DNA of 64,000 bases from Caldifarciminota bacterium (GCA_027026255.1 JALVOT010000004.1:103061-167060); one strand, 5' to 3'; positions 47,615-57,499 are shown, counted from the stretch's first letter. Numbers and translations are program-made. The notes: generated by a model from the letters alone, not told the origin.

Positions 47615-49690
47615 ATGATTGAATATATTAATCGTGCCTTAGATGCGATTGAGAAGAAGGACTTTGATAAATTAGAAGATATCTGGACCGAGATGATGCT
47701 TGATAAAGATGTAGATTTAAAAGACTTTTTAAAGATAATCGATGCCTTAAAATTGAATAGAAAGGATGAACAAGCACTCCTGCTCCTTGATGTCCTTGGT
47801 AACAACTATGAAGCTGAAGGTCGATATAATCAGGCCCTTACTATTTATAAAGAGATGTTGAAGATAAAGAAAGAGGATTCTGAAATAAAGAATAGAATTG
47901 TTAATCTATTCAAAAAACAATATAAAAACAGTGAACATCTTGATGAATACCTGAAATGTTCGGGACTTACCCAGGGTGCACCGATTATGAAGGCGTTAAA
48001 TAAATTTGAAGAATTCATAAAGTATGATGTCGGGAAATACTTCTATTTTGAACGGTATGGACTGGGTGAAGTAAAGGATATAAATCCGGCAAAACGGGAG
48101 GTGGTGATTGATTTTGAAAAGAAGGGTCGGGATTTTCTTTCCATTGATGTCGCCAACGGCCTTCTGATCCCGGTTGTTCAAGGAGATTTTCTCTATAAAA
48201 AGTATAAAGAACCTGAGACTTTAAAAAATCTGGCACAAAGTAAACCGATAGAACTGATTAAATTAATCTTAAAAAATTTTAACCAGCCCTTATCCGCTTC
48301 CCAGATAAAACAGAACCTTTCAGGAATAATCAAAAAAGAAGATTTAAACCGCTGGTGGGAAAAAGTGCGTAAATCCCTGGAAAAAGACGATAATATACAG
48401 ATATCCGGTCGGGGAACAAAGACCTATACCTATACCGCACTGAAAACCGACAGAACCGATGAGTTGATTAAACGGTTTCGCTCGGCACAAAACAAAGAAA
48501 AGATTGAACTCGCCCTTGAATTTGCAAGAAAGCTGCCGCGATTCTTCCGGGAAATTAAACAAGAACTGGTTGCAATTGCTGATAACTTCTATAAAGAAAG
48601 ACCGGAGCTTAGCCTGAATATCCTTTTCCTCTTTGATGAACTCAAACAGCAGGGTGATTTTCAATGCACCATTGAAGAGATAATTAAAAATAATAGCTTT
48701 ATTGACCTTTTTATAAAAATATCTGATTTCGCTCATCAAAAACGATTACTAAAATTACTTGATATCTATTATCCGGATGAAAGATATGAAATTTTAAAGC
48801 AACTCTTTTTTAAGATAAACAATACAAAATTACTCAACGAAATTGGTCTTCAACTTATTAAGGAGATGGATAAATTCAATGAAATATACTTTACGGTTTT
48901 CTCGATACCCCGTCAATATCCGGTCCAATATCAATGGTTTCTGCGGCGCATACAGTCCGGAGAACTTGAACGATTTTTAAAACCGGGCGTCATACCGCGT
49001 ATCCTTGAAAGTCTTGAATATATAACCGGGGTGCGCTCAATAGTAAACAAAATTTTGGACTTAAAGAGATTTGACCAGTTATTAAAAAATGCCGCGGAGG
49101 ATGAGGCGGAACTTATTATTAAAACAATAAAGAAGAATAGTATTCTGCCTGAATCACAGAAACAGGATATGCTCAGAATTGTTGAATATTATTTCCCACA
49201 GTTTTTTGAGAAGAAAGAAGATTTTATCTGGACGACAAAGCAGGCGTTGATAAAAAAAGAAGAAGAACTCCAGCATCTGCTCAAGGTTGAGATTCCGGAA
49301 AATAAAAAAGATATAAGCCGGGCACGGGAATTTGGTGATTTAAGTGAAAACTTTGAATATAAGGCAGCAAAGGAAAAACAGGATCAACTTTATCAAAAGG
49401 TTCGTATAATAGAAGAACAATTGAGAAAGGCAAAAATACTACAGCCGGAAAATATCAATACCGACTGTGTAAACATCGGAACCCGGGTAAGCCTTAAAGA
49501 TATTAAAGAAAATAAGATTATCGTTTATACAATCCTCGGTCCCTGGGATAGTGATTTAAAAAAGGGCATCATTGCATATAATGCACCGGTTGCAAAATCC
49601 CTTCTGGGTAAGACCTGTGGTGAGAAGGTGGAGATAAATAAAAAATATTACAAAATAATCGGAATAGAAAGATGGCAGCCCGGAGGTTAA
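47615..49690 (+). CDS. GreA/GreB transcript-cleavage factor with long N-terminal extension
   Basis: 691 residues; normal GreA has about 158. The last 150 residues are a complete Gre protein. The coiled coil carries REFGDLSENFEYKAAKEKQD with the acidic tip, followed by the C-terminal FKBP-like domain (IGTRVSLKD to KIIGIERW). The first 540 residues are helical, TPR-like near the N-terminus (ALLLLDVLGNNYEAEGRYNQ), with a central region around YFYFERYGLGEVKDINPAKR. A similar long GreA is known from Chlamydia. It rescues backtracked polymerase; the extension's role is unknown. Confidence 0.85.
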   Translation: MIEYINRALDAIEKKDFDKLEDIWTEMMLDKDVDLKDFLKIIDALKLNRKDEQALLLLDVLGNNYEAEGRYNQALTIYKEMLKIKKEDSEIKNRIVNLFKKQYKNSEHLDEYLKCSGLTQGAPIMKALNKFEEFIKYDVGKYFYFERYGLGEVKDINPAKREVVIDFEKKGRDFLSIDVANGLLIPVVQGDFLYKKYKEPETLKNLAQSKPIELIKLILKNFNQPLSASQIKQNLSGIIKKEDLNRWWEKVRKSLEKDDNIQISGRGTKTYTYTALKTDRTDELIKRFRSAQNKEKIELALEFARKLPRFFREIKQELVAIADNFYKERPELSLNILFLFDELKQQGDFQCTIEEIIKNNSFIDLFIKISDFAHQKRLLKLLDIYYPDERYEILKQLFFKINNTKLLNEIGLQLIKEMDKFNEIYFTVFSIPRQYPVQYQWFLRRIQSGELERFLKPGVIPRILESLEYITGVRSIVNKILDLKRFDQLLKNAAEDEAELIIKTIKKNSILPESQKQDMLRIVEYYFPQFFEKKEDFIWTTKQALIKKEEELQHLLKVEIPENKKDISRAREFGDLSENFEYKAAKEKQDQLYQKVRIIEEQLRKAKILQPENINTDCVNIGTRVSLKDIKENKIIVYTILGPWDSDLKKGIIAYNAPVAKSLLGKTCGEKVEINKKYYKIIGIERWQPGG

Positions 49691-49833
49691 GGAATAGAAA
49701 ATATTAAAATCACGGATAACGATACGATAAAAAGAAATCGGCTGAACCAATAAAATTATTGTGGATAAAAGCGTTATCTGAAAATCAGCAGGACCTGGAC
49801 GCCGCTGATTTAGAGGGTTAAATGTATCCATTG

Positions 49834-49858
49834 CGCCCGGGCCAATCGCCCCGGGCGA
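49834..49858. promoter_or_regulatory. Palindrome just upstream of the PDZ gene promoter
   Basis: CGCCCGGG and CCCGGGCG, a perfect 8 bp stem with an 8-base loop, end about 2 bases before the -35 box. It could terminate the greA transcript (no long T-run) or serve as an operator. Confidence 0.45.
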
Positions 49859-49859
49859 C

Positions 49860-49887
49860 TTGACTTTATAGCTGCTGATGATATACT
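49860..49887 (+). promoter_or_regulatory. Promoter of the PDZ gene
   Basis: TTGACT (49860-49865), a 16 bp spacer and TATACT (49882-49887). The leader is about 23 bases and contains AGGAGG before the ATG at 49917. Confidence 0.65.
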
Positions 49888-49916
49888 TAATTGAATATCT
49901 AAAGATGAAAGGAGGA

Positions 49917-50429
49917 ATGATGGGGCGAAGACTTTTCTTGCTGCTCTTGATATTTATCCCTGTTTTGAGCTTTGCGCAGGACCAGGTTGGTTATCTCGGG
50001 GTTGGAACAAAGGAGTTGAGTCCTGCGATGAAAAAGGCGATCGGGGTTGAATATGGGGTCCTGGTTGAAAAGGTGGTAAAGGACTCACCTGCAGAAAAGG
50101 GTGGATTGAAAACAGGCGATGTCATTATGGAAATTGATACCGAGAAGATTTTCGATAAAAGAATATTGACCGGGCTTGTGGAAAATAAGCCGGGGAAAAA
50201 GGTCAAACTTTTAATCTTGCGGAATCACCATAAAAAACTGCTCAAGATTACCCTTGGTGCGATAGAGAAGGCAGCCATCAAAGTGGAGATGAACTTTCCC
50301 AGAATTCCGGATTTCAATGCCATCCTGGGGCGGGATACCAGGGAGTTGATGAAGGATATGGAGGCGATAAAAAAGGAACTTAAAGAAGTAAAGAAGGAGA
50401 TAGAGGATTTGAAGAAAAAAATGAAATAG
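49917..50429 (+). CDS. Secreted PDZ-domain protein
   Basis: 170 residues. A signal peptide (MMGRRLFLLLLIFIPVLSFA) is followed by a PDZ domain at about residues 22-115 with the glycine-rich carboxylate loop region (GYLGVGTKEL) and SPAEKGGLKTGDVIMEIDTE. The last 30 residues form a charged coiled coil (KDMEAIKKELKEVKKEIEDL). No protease domain is present, so it probably acts as an adaptor or peptide-binding protein in the envelope. An ATG at 49878 is in frame but the Shine-Dalgarno and signal peptide favour 49917. Confidence 0.82.
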   Translation: MMGRRLFLLLLIFIPVLSFAQDQVGYLGVGTKELSPAMKKAIGVEYGVLVEKVVKDSPAEKGGLKTGDVIMEIDTEKIFDKRILTGLVENKPGKKVKLLILRNHHKKLLKITLGAIEKAAIKVEMNFPRIPDFNAILGRDTRELMKDMEAIKKELKEVKKEIEDLKKKMK

Positions 50430-50444
50430 ACGATTTAAAGGAGT

Positions 50445-50472
50445 CCGGCCATTCTACATTTAGAATGGCCGG
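50445..50472. terminator. Strong hairpin between convergent genes
   Basis: CCGGCCATTCTA, loop CATT, then TAGAATGGCCGG: a perfect 12 bp stem placed between two convergent genes. It may stop transcription in both directions, although neither side has a clear T-run. Confidence 0.6.
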
Positions 50473-50491
50473 AGAGGTCAAAAACAGAATG

Positions 50492-51622
50492 CTATATCTC
50501 CTTTTCGGTCTTTTGTTTAATCTTTATCAGGGAGTATATTACACCACCGATTCCAATCGTTCCGGCGACATATAAGATTACCATACCCAGCATAAATATA
50601 AAAGAGCCGAAAAATCCAAATCCACGCAGGAGTATTCCGATAATCGGAATTATCATTAATGCTATCCAGCCTGTGCTGAAGAGTCCGATTAAATTGGTGG
50701 TTGACCATTCAATACCCTGACAGATCTGTTTGCCGATAACAAGTGAAAATGAAGTTAACCCGAAGAGCAGTCCGAAAAATACTGCAAGGACAAAGAGTGG
50801 AATTAGAGGGATACCGATAATAGAAAGGGTGAAGAGTAGTATTAAAGGAATATAAAGAATTTCTAAACCGATACCGATTCCAAGAACCGCCCAGACATTT
50901 TCTCTTATTCTCTCTTCAATACGACCGATTGCATTGGGGAAGATAAGTAAGAGCAGAAGGTTAATTATATAAATTACAATGATTGCGGAGATTGAGAAGA
51001 GTCCTTTAAAAAGTCTTCTTCCGGGTAGTTTTTCCTGAAATCGAAAAGCCCGGGCGATATCCGGTAATAATCGGTTAAATCTTCCAAGTTCAATAGACTT
51101 TATTTCACCCTCGACCTTTGCATAATCATCACGGTCAACACTTCCCCCGATCATTGCAATATCACCACTGATTACAGAAGCGGAATCGAGTCTTACGGTT
51201 CCCCCCATCACAAGGAGGTCACCATTTATCATTCCTCTGTTTATAACATTACCACCCATAACCGCAGCATTACCATCAATCATTCCGGGAATGGTTAAAT
51301 TGCCTCCGGCAATCGCAACATCACCCAGAACCTTTCCGTTGATTTCCACCTCACCACCCATTACGGCAAGGTCACCATCAATTACTCCATCAATCCGGGC
51401 ATTGCCGTCACGGACTGCAACATCTTCTTTAATCGTATCGGTTGCAGGAAGATTGAAATCACTGTTATAGGTGCGGGAACAGGGGATTGTATTTGAATCA
51501 AATCCTTTATCGAAAACAATCGCCGGGATAGAAACGGCATATCCCGGACCCCTTTCCAGAGAGGGGTTTGTCGGCATTATGGTTGATAAAATAATGAAAC
51601 TTGCCTTTATTAAAGAGAACAT
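50492..51622 (-). CDS. Membrane protein with polymer-forming (bactofilin-like) repeats
   Basis: 376 residues. After a signal-like N-terminus, residues about 68-175 are imperfect hydrophobic/glycine repeats (DGDLAVMGGEVEINGKVLGD, then VAIAGGNLTIPGMIDGNAAV, VMGGNV, GDLLVMGG), suggesting a right-handed beta-helix like polymer-forming proteins. Four or so membrane helices follow from about 205 to 370. It overlaps the anti-sigma gene by 13 bases and has a GGAGG site inside it. It is probably the target or envelope partner of this ECF operon. Confidence 0.72.
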   Translation of the reverse strand: MFSLIKASFIILSTIMPTNPSLERGPGYAVSIPAIVFDKGFDSNTIPCSRTYNSDFNLPATDTIKEDVAVRDGNARIDGVIDGDLAVMGGEVEINGKVLGDVAIAGGNLTIPGMIDGNAAVMGGNVINRGMINGDLLVMGGTVRLDSASVISGDIAMIGGSVDRDDYAKVEGEIKSIELGRFNRLLPDIARAFRFQEKLPGRRLFKGLFSISAIIVIYIINLLLLLIFPNAIGRIEERIRENVWAVLGIGIGLEILYIPLILLFTLSIIGIPLIPLFVLAVFFGLLFGLTSFSLVIGKQICQGIEWSTTNLIGLFSTGWIALMIIPIIGILLRGFGFFGSFIFMLGMVILYVAGTIGIGGVIYSLIKIKQKTEKEI

Positions 51623-52134
51623 TCTGCCTCCTCTTTTATTATCTTGCTCAGGATATAAAATAATAGCATACTCATTATTATTCCAGAAATAAAATATCCC
51701 GGGTTGAATAGACTGTGTATATAGGGTTTAATAAGATTGAGCATTGCATTAATCGCCAATGATATATTTTCATAAACAGAAAAGATTTCGGGCGACTTTA
51801 TTAATAGCTGGTTTAGTAATCGGCCGGGCCAGGGTATAATCAGGCAAAAGATAAGAGAGACCAGCCATAAGACGAATGCACCGATTCCAATCCGTGATCG
51901 GGCGAATCCGTGCCGTATACCCAGTGCCCTGACTACCCGCTCGTTAAATTCGTGACCCGGGTAGAATTCAATTAGATTGAGCAGTCCCTGATTTATGGCA
52001 ACCAGGTCATTATAATATGTCTGGCATTCAGGACATCCTGAAAGGTGTGTATTAAGTAATTGCTTTTCCTCGGAATTTAATCCCTGGTCAAAGGATTTTT
52101 CAATTAATTGTTCAATATGATTATGTCTCATCAT
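51610..52134 (-). CDS. Membrane anti-sigma factor with zf-HC2 domain
   Basis: 174 residues. The N-terminal zinc-finger has the HxxxCxxC motif (THLSGCPECQTYY). Two membrane helices follow (about 90-115 and 145-166). It lies 29 bases after the ECF sigma gene and overlaps the repeat membrane protein gene, so it is very probably the cognate anti-sigma. Confidence 0.83.
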   Translation of the reverse strand: MMRHNHIEQLIEKSFDQGLNSEEKQLLNTHLSGCPECQTYYNDLVAINQGLLNLIEFYPGHEFNERVVRALGIRHGFARSRIGIGAFVLWLVSLIFCLIIPWPGRLLNQLLIKSPEIFSVYENISLAINAMLNLIKPYIHSLFNPGYFISGIIMSMLLFYILSKIIKEEAECSL

Positions 52135-52163
52135 AGGTAATACGAAAAAGAAGATTTAAGGTT

Positions 52164-52697
52164 TCACCCAATTTTGAGCAATTCCCTCAGCCGATTTCGC
52201 GCCCTGTGCAATCTTGTCTTTATTGTGGTTATCGGAAGGTTGAGGATTTCGCTGATCTCTTTGTAGGAATGTTCTTCTTTATGAAAGAGGATAATGATTT
52301 CACGGTCTCCGGGAGATAATCGGGCGATAGCCTTCTCAAGTTTCTCAAGGCTCTTCTTCTTTTCATAGCGCATTGCAGGACTATCCTTAGAAGGATAATG
52401 CTCATCTAAGTATTCATATTCTATCCGATGCCTTCTAAAAAAATCTATTATCTGATTATGTGCAATGGAGAACAACCAGGGAGTAAAAGGCCGGGAAATG
52501 TCAAACCGTTTTAAATTTTTAAAACATTTAATAAAAATATCAAATGTAATATCTTCGGCATCGTAATAATTTTGCACCATCCGATATACATAACTGAAGA
52601 TTCTCCCTTTGTATAAATTGAGGATTCTGTTATAAGCATCTTCATCTTCTTGCATTGCCCTTTTTATCAAATCTATAATATCATCATTATTTGCCAT
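52164..52697 (-). CDS. ECF RNA polymerase sigma factor
   Basis: 177 residues with region 2 (NYYDAEDITFDIFIKCFKNL, then PFTPWLFSIAHNQIIDFFRR) and region 4 (LSPGDREIIILFHKEEHSYK with NLPITTIKTRLHRARNRLRE). It heads a three-gene operon with an anti-sigma and an envelope protein. TGAAACT upstream resembles an ECF -35 box, so autoregulation is possible. It differs in sequence from the sigma at 10349. Confidence 0.92.
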   Translation of the reverse strand: MANNDDIIDLIKRAMQEDEDAYNRILNLYKGRIFSYVYRMVQNYYDAEDITFDIFIKCFKNLKRFDISRPFTPWLFSIAHNQIIDFFRRHRIEYEYLDEHYPSKDSPAMRYEKKKSLEKLEKAIARLSPGDREIIILFHKEEHSYKEISEILNLPITTIKTRLHRARNRLRELLKIG

Positions 52698-52796
52698 AAT
52701 CTACAATATAATAGCCAGTTTCAATAAAATTACAATTGGTTTCTTAAGCCCGGGATTCCATTTGTTTTTATCGTGCATTTACCGGGAATGAGATGA

Positions 52797-53146
52797 ATTT
52801 CTGAACCGACTCCTCTCCACTTTTTATCCCGGTTTTTTGTAAGTACAATATAGCCGGGGGGCGTCTCGCCCCGAGGCAGGGACGCCGCCCGCGCTGAGAA
52901 AAAAAGGGATGCCGCCTGCGCTGAGAAAAATGGAAATACCACCCGCGCTGGTAAAAATTGAACCGGGCGAAAATAGCAGAGAAATTTTTCAAATGACCAA
53001 TAAAATAATATAAAAAAGTAAAACAAAGTTGTTGAGTATTTTTCGTCTTATTTTACTAATCTCAGGGAAGTTTATTCTGTCCAGAATACCGTTGCAATTA
53101 ATCCAGGAGACACAATGAAAAAAGTGGAGAGGAGTCAGATTTCTGA
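52797..53146. mobile_element. MITE-like element, copy 2, with terminal inverted repeats
   Basis: Perfect 18 bp terminal inverted repeats: GACTCCTCTCCACTTTTT at 52808-52825 and its complement at 53119-53136. An 8 bp direct repeat ATTTCTGA flanks them (52797-52804 and 53139-53146), a likely target duplication. The 329 bp interior holds three diverged GGGACGCCGCCCGCGCTGAG-type units and is homologous to 20168-20491. It encodes no transposase. A 14-codon frame with a ribosome-binding site starts at 53115. This fills most of 52698-53196. Confidence 0.82.
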
Positions 53147-53150
53147 AGCC

Positions 53151-53178
53151 TTGACTTGAGTAAATTTTTAATTAAGAT
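53151..53178 (+). promoter_or_regulatory. Promoter of recA
   Basis: TTGACT (53151-53156), a 16 bp spacer and TAAGAT (53173-53178), 5 bases after the end of the mobile element. An AGGAGG site precedes the ATG. No SOS-box-like palindrome was recognised. Confidence 0.6.
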
Positions 53179-53196
53179 TAAAGAAAAAGGAGGCGT

Positions 53197-54237
53197 ATGG
53201 CAAAGGATGATAAAGATAAGGTCTTGAATCTCGCAATCAGTCAGATTGAAAAACAGTTTGGTAAGGGTTCAATTATGCGTCTGGGTGATAAGGGGGCAAA
53301 GGTTGAGGTGGATGTTATTCCAACCGGGTCCCTGGGTCTTGATTATGCCCTGGGCATTGGTGGATTTCCCCGGGGCCGGGTGGTTGAGATATACGGGCCT
53401 GAAGCAAGCGGCAAAACCACCTTGGGTCTTGAGGCGATCGCCCAGGCACAGAGGGCAGGGGGCACGGCAATCTTTGTGGATGCAGAACATGCCTTTGACC
53501 CGAGTTATGCCCAGGCATTGGGGATTAATCTGAATGAACTTCTGATCTCCCAGCCTGATACTGGAGAGCAGGCATTGGAGATTGCCGAGATACTTACCCG
53601 TTCCGGAGGAGTGGATATTGTGGTGGTGGATTCGGTTGCTGCATTGGTTCCCAAGGCGGAAATTGCCGGGGAGATGGGCGAGATGCAGGTTGGTCTTATC
53701 GCCCGTTTGATGTCCCAGGCATTAAGAAAACTGACCGGCGTCATTAGTAAATCAAAGACCTGTGCAATCTTTATAAATCAGATTCGGCATAAGATCGGCG
53801 TGATGTTTGGTTCTCCGGAAACAACTCCCGGTGGCCTGGCATTGAAATTCCATTCCTCGGTGCGCTGTGATATCAGAAGAATTTCTTCAATAAAAAAGGG
53901 TGATGCAATTATCGGTAATCGAACCAAGGTGAAGGTGGTGAAGAATAAACTTGCTCCGCCGTTCAGGACTGCGGAGTTTGATATCATCTATGGTGAAGGA
54001 ATTTCACGATACGGAGAACTGGTTGACCTTGGTGTCCAGCATAATATACTGCAAAAAGCCGGCTCCTGGTATTCTTTCGGTGATGAGCGAATCGGCCAGG
54101 GACGGGATGCGGTGATTGAATTTCTTAAAACAAATAAAGACATTGCCCAGAAGATAAATAAAAAATTGCGCTCAATACTATTCGGCAAAACTTCAGACGG
54201 TGAAGATAAGCAAAATCGAACCCCAAAAAAGGCATAG
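53197..54237 (+). CDS. recA: Recombinase RecA
   Basis: 346 residues; catalyses strand exchange and SOS co-proteolysis. It begins [20 protein letters not shown] and has [11 protein letters not shown], Walker [10 protein letters not shown], the loop [20 protein letters not shown], and [21 protein letters not shown]. Length matches the family. Its 3' end overlaps recX by 38 bases. Confidence 0.97.
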   Translation: MAKDDKDKVLNLAISQIEKQFGKGSIMRLGDKGAKVEVDVIPTGSLGLDYALGIGGFPRGRVVEIYGPEASGKTTLGLEAIAQAQRAGGTAIFVDAEHAFDPSYAQALGINLNELLISQPDTGEQALEIAEILTRSGGVDIVVVDSVAALVPKAEIAGEMGEMQVGLIARLMSQALRKLTGVISKSKTCAIFINQIRHKIGVMFGSPETTPGGLALKFHSSVRCDIRRISSIKKGDAIIGNRTKVKVVKNKLAPPFRTAEFDIIYGEGISRYGELVDLGVQHNILQKAGSWYSFGDERIGQGRDAVIEFLKTNKDIAQKINKKLRSILFGKTSDGEDKQNRTPKKA

Positions 54238-54805
54238 AGGGCGTTCTTCTATCTTTATTGATGACCGGTTCGCCTTTGGTATCCAGAATGATTTGCTCAT
54301 CAAGTATGATTTAAAACCCGGGGATGAGATAGATGAAGCCTTACTCAATAATGTATTAAGGGCGGAGGAGAAGCAGAAGATTAAGCAGCGGGCATACAGG
54401 TTGTTAAATTATCGGGAGCGTGCCGTGAAAGAGATGAGGGAACGATTACTAAGGGCCGGTTATGACCGGGTTCTGGTTGATGAGGTGATTGACGAATTGA
54501 TTAATGAAGGGGCGGTTGATGATGAAAAGTTTGCCCGGGATTTTGTGAGTGATTATACAAACATTAAGCCAAGGGGAAATAGATTTATCATCCAGGAATT
54601 GCGTAAAAAAGGTGTAAAAGAGGATATTATCACCCGGGTTTTAAAAAAGAGAGATGAGATTTCTCTGATAGAAAATTTTATAAAGCAGAAGTTATCCCGA
54701 TTTGATATCCATAATCCGCCGGAGCGGAAAAGAGTTATACAACGTCTATTAAATCGGGGATTTGAATTAAAAAAAATTTATGAAGCACTTAATAAAGAGC
54801 ATTGA
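54200..54805 (+). CDS. recX: Regulatory protein RecX
   Basis: 201 residues. Its tandem three-helix repeats are visible ([40 protein letters not shown]-like, and [13 protein letters not shown]). RecX modulates RecA filaments. A GTG start at 54200 lies inside recA; a strong overlap is common for this pair. It also overlaps alaS by 26 bases. Confidence 0.92.
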   Translation: MKISKIEPQKRHRGRSSIFIDDRFAFGIQNDLLIKYDLKPGDEIDEALLNNVLRAEEKQKIKQRAYRLLNYRERAVKEMRERLLRAGYDRVLVDEVIDELINEGAVDDEKFARDFVSDYTNIKPRGNRFIIQELRKKGVKEDIITRVLKKRDEISLIENFIKQKLSRFDIHNPPERKRVIQRLLNRGFELKKIYEALNKEH

Positions 54806-57380
54806 TTTAAGAAGGAGTTTTCTCGATTTCTTTGCTGCAAGAGGTCATACGATTGTTCCTTCGATGTCATTGGTTCCGAAGGATGACCCCAGTCTTTTAT
54901 TTACGAGTGCGGGGATGGTTCAATTCAAGCCGTTGTGGACCGGTGCGGTTGCCTTACCATATACCAGAGCGGCAAGTATTCAGAAATGTCTTAGACTTTC
55001 TGATCTGGACCAGGTTGGCAAAACCCGAAGACACCATACCTTCTTTGAGATGCTGGGCAATTTTTCCTTTGGTGACTATTTTAAGGAAGAGGCGATTGAA
55101 TGGGCATGGGAATATCTGACTGAAGTTTTATGCATTGATAAAGCAAGATTATATGTATCAGTTTATATTGACGATGATGCATCTTATGATATCTGGTTAA
55201 AGAAGATTGGACTGAAGCCGGAGAGAATTTTTAAACTTGGTGATGAAGACAATTTCTGGGGACCGGCAGGAAATTCAGGCCCTTGTGGTCCCTGTTCGGA
55301 AATATTTTATGACCTGGGACCAGAATTTTCCTGTGGTAAAAAAGACTGTGCCCCGGGATGTGATTGCGACCGTTATACCGAAGTCTGGAATCTGGTCTTT
55401 CCACAATTTAACCAGACCGTTAAAGGTGAACGATTGCCGCTCAAGAATCGAGGGGTTGATACCGGGATGGGATTGGAAAGGCTCTTATCCATTCTTCAGA
55501 AAAAGAGTTCAAATTTTCATACCGACCTATTCTTCCCGATTATCAAAGATATTACAGAGATGGCAAAACTTGAATACGGCGGTGATAAAGATAATGATGT
55601 CAGTATAAATGTCATCGCCGACCATATCAGGGCATTGGTCTTTGCCATCGGTGATGGGGTTATTCCTTCAAATGAAGAAAGGGGTTATGTGGTGCGCCGG
55701 ATTCTGAGAAGGGCGGTAAGACTCTGCAGGAATCTCGGCATTGACGGCCCGTTTCTTTATCGACTTGTGCCCGGGGTTGTTGCCCGGTATCAAGAACCAT
55801 ACCCGGAACTTTTAGAACGGAGGGAAGAGATCTCTCTGGTTATAAAATCCGAAGAAGAGAGGTTTCTTACGACATTGGAAAGGGGACTTTTGCAATTTGA
55901 AGAAATGCTTAAACAGGGCAGGGAGATATCCGGAGAACTGGCATTTAAACTTTATGACACCTATGGATTTCCTATTGAACTTACAAAGGAGATTGCCCGG
56001 GAAAAGGGTATAAAAGTGGATGAGCAGGGTTTTAAGAAACATTTAGAACAGGCAAAAGAACACTCTAAGGCAAGGGCAAAGTTTATTCCTAAGGGTGAAT
56101 GGCAGATAATTAAAGAGGGAAATGGAGAATTTATCGGTTATGAAACGAATGAGATTGAGACGGAAATTTTGAGATTCAATAAGTATGATAATAAGATTGA
56201 GCTCGTTTTGAAAGAATCGCCATTTTATGCTGAGGCCGGAGGCCAGGTTGGGGAACCCGGTGAGATTCTGGGAAAGGATTTTAAGATTAAGGTTATTGAT
56301 ACATACTGGTTCCAGGGGATGAGGGTGTGTCATGGTGAGGTGGTTGAAGGAAGCTTTAGCCCGGGTAAGGTTCAGGCAAGGGTTGATATAAATCATCGAA
56401 AAGAGAGCGCCCGCGCCCATACCTCCACCCATCTTCTCCATGCTGCCCTGCGCCGTGTCTTAGGAGAACACGCCCGACAGGAAGGTTCGTTTGTTGAACC
56501 GGGTCGATTTAGATTTGATTTTACACACTTTAACCCTTTAACCGATGATGAGATCGGGGCGGTTGAAGAACTGGTAATTGAGCAGATTTTAAATGACCTT
56601 CCTGTAGAAAAATTCCATACTACATTACCGGAGGCAAAGAAACTCGGTGCGATGGCGATATTCGGTGAGAAATACGGCGAGAGGGTGAGGGTGGTAAAGA
56701 TTGGTGATTTCTCAATCGAGCTGTGCGGCGGTATACACTTAGACCGCACCGGTGAGATAGGAATGTTTAAGATTGTTAATCAGGAATCTGCTGCCGCAGG
56801 GATTAGAAGGGTTGAGGTCCTGGTGGGAAAGAGACTTTATCAGGAGATAAAAAAGAATATAGAACTTACCAAAGAGTTTGCGCAGATTCTGGGAACGGAT
56901 AAGGGGTTGATTAAGAGGCTCAAGGAATGGCAGAAGAGAATCAAGGAATTGGAACAGGAAAATCAGAAAAACCGTGATTATCTCGCCCGACTCGATGCCG
57001 AAAAAATGCTTGAAGAAATTAAAGAGAAAAATATTAAGATAATCATCAAAAAGTTTAACTATGACCGTGATACAATGAGAATGATTGCGGATATTATTCG
57101 CGCCGAAAAGAAGGATTGTATCGGGCTGCTCTATCGTGTTGTGGATAAGAGGGTGGATTACCTTGTCTTTGCAGGTGAAGACGAGAAGGCAAAAAATCCT
57201 GCGGATAAACTTATAAAATCATTAAGCAAAATTCTTGGAGGAGGAGGAGGGGGTAAACCCCATCTTGCTGAAGGGGGGGGCGGAAACCCGGAAAATGTAT
57301 CTAAGGTAATTTCTTATCTCGAGGAGAAATTTGGCAAGGGGAATATCCTTATCGATTCCCCTCCCCGGAAAAGAATATAG
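54780..57380 (+). CDS. alaS: Alanyl-tRNA synthetase
   Basis: 866 residues, full length. The class II core begins [20 protein letters not shown] and includes LFTSAGMVQFKPLWTG. The editing domain carries the HTSTHLLHAALRRVLG zinc-ligand motif with the paired CGGIHLDRTGEIG. The C-terminal C-Ala/DHHA1 region includes GGGGGGKPHLAEGGGGNPE. A run of G-rich codons at about 57237-57290 could form a quadruplex. It completes the recA-recX-alaS operon. Confidence 0.97.
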   Translation: MKHLIKSIDLRRSFLDFFAARGHTIVPSMSLVPKDDPSLLFTSAGMVQFKPLWTGAVALPYTRAASIQKCLRLSDLDQVGKTRRHHTFFEMLGNFSFGDYFKEEAIEWAWEYLTEVLCIDKARLYVSVYIDDDASYDIWLKKIGLKPERIFKLGDEDNFWGPAGNSGPCGPCSEIFYDLGPEFSCGKKDCAPGCDCDRYTEVWNLVFPQFNQTVKGERLPLKNRGVDTGMGLERLLSILQKKSSNFHTDLFFPIIKDITEMAKLEYGGDKDNDVSINVIADHIRALVFAIGDGVIPSNEERGYVVRRILRRAVRLCRNLGIDGPFLYRLVPGVVARYQEPYPELLERREEISLVIKSEEERFLTTLERGLLQFEEMLKQGREISGELAFKLYDTYGFPIELTKEIAREKGIKVDEQGFKKHLEQAKEHSKARAKFIPKGEWQIIKEGNGEFIGYETNEIETEILRFNKYDNKIELVLKESPFYAEAGGQVGEPGEILGKDFKIKVIDTYWFQGMRVCHGEVVEGSFSPGKVQARVDINHRKESARAHTSTHLLHAALRRVLGEHARQEGSFVEPGRFRFDFTHFNPLTDDEIGAVEELVIEQILNDLPVEKFHTTLPEAKKLGAMAIFGEKYGERVRVVKIGDFSIELCGGIHLDRTGEIGMFKIVNQESAAAGIRRVEVLVGKRLYQEIKKNIELTKEFAQILGTDKGLIKRLKEWQKRIKELEQENQKNRDYLARLDAEKMLEEIKEKNIKIIIKKFNYDRDTMRMIADIIRAEKKDCIGLLYRVVDKRVDYLVFAGEDEKAKNPADKLIKSLSKILGGGGGGKPHLAEGGGGNPENVSKVISYLEEKFGKGNILIDSPPRKRI

Positions 57381-57499
57381 ATAATCCATACTTTTCGATA
57401 TCTTCGCTTTAATGATTATGAACGGGTTTTTAAGATAACCCCTGATAACAAAAAGGTAAGGATGAAGATATTTGCACTGCGCAGGAGAATTGAACCGGT

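Noticed and set aside
47470-47622. 50-codon frame upstream of the GreA fusion
   Set aside because: No ribosome-binding site, overlaps the greA promoter and start, and has no recognisable features.
52730-53026. 98-codon and 74-codon frames upstream of recA
   Set aside because: They translate the repeated units of the MITE-like element (SARAASLP-type repeats) and start in the inverted repeat region.
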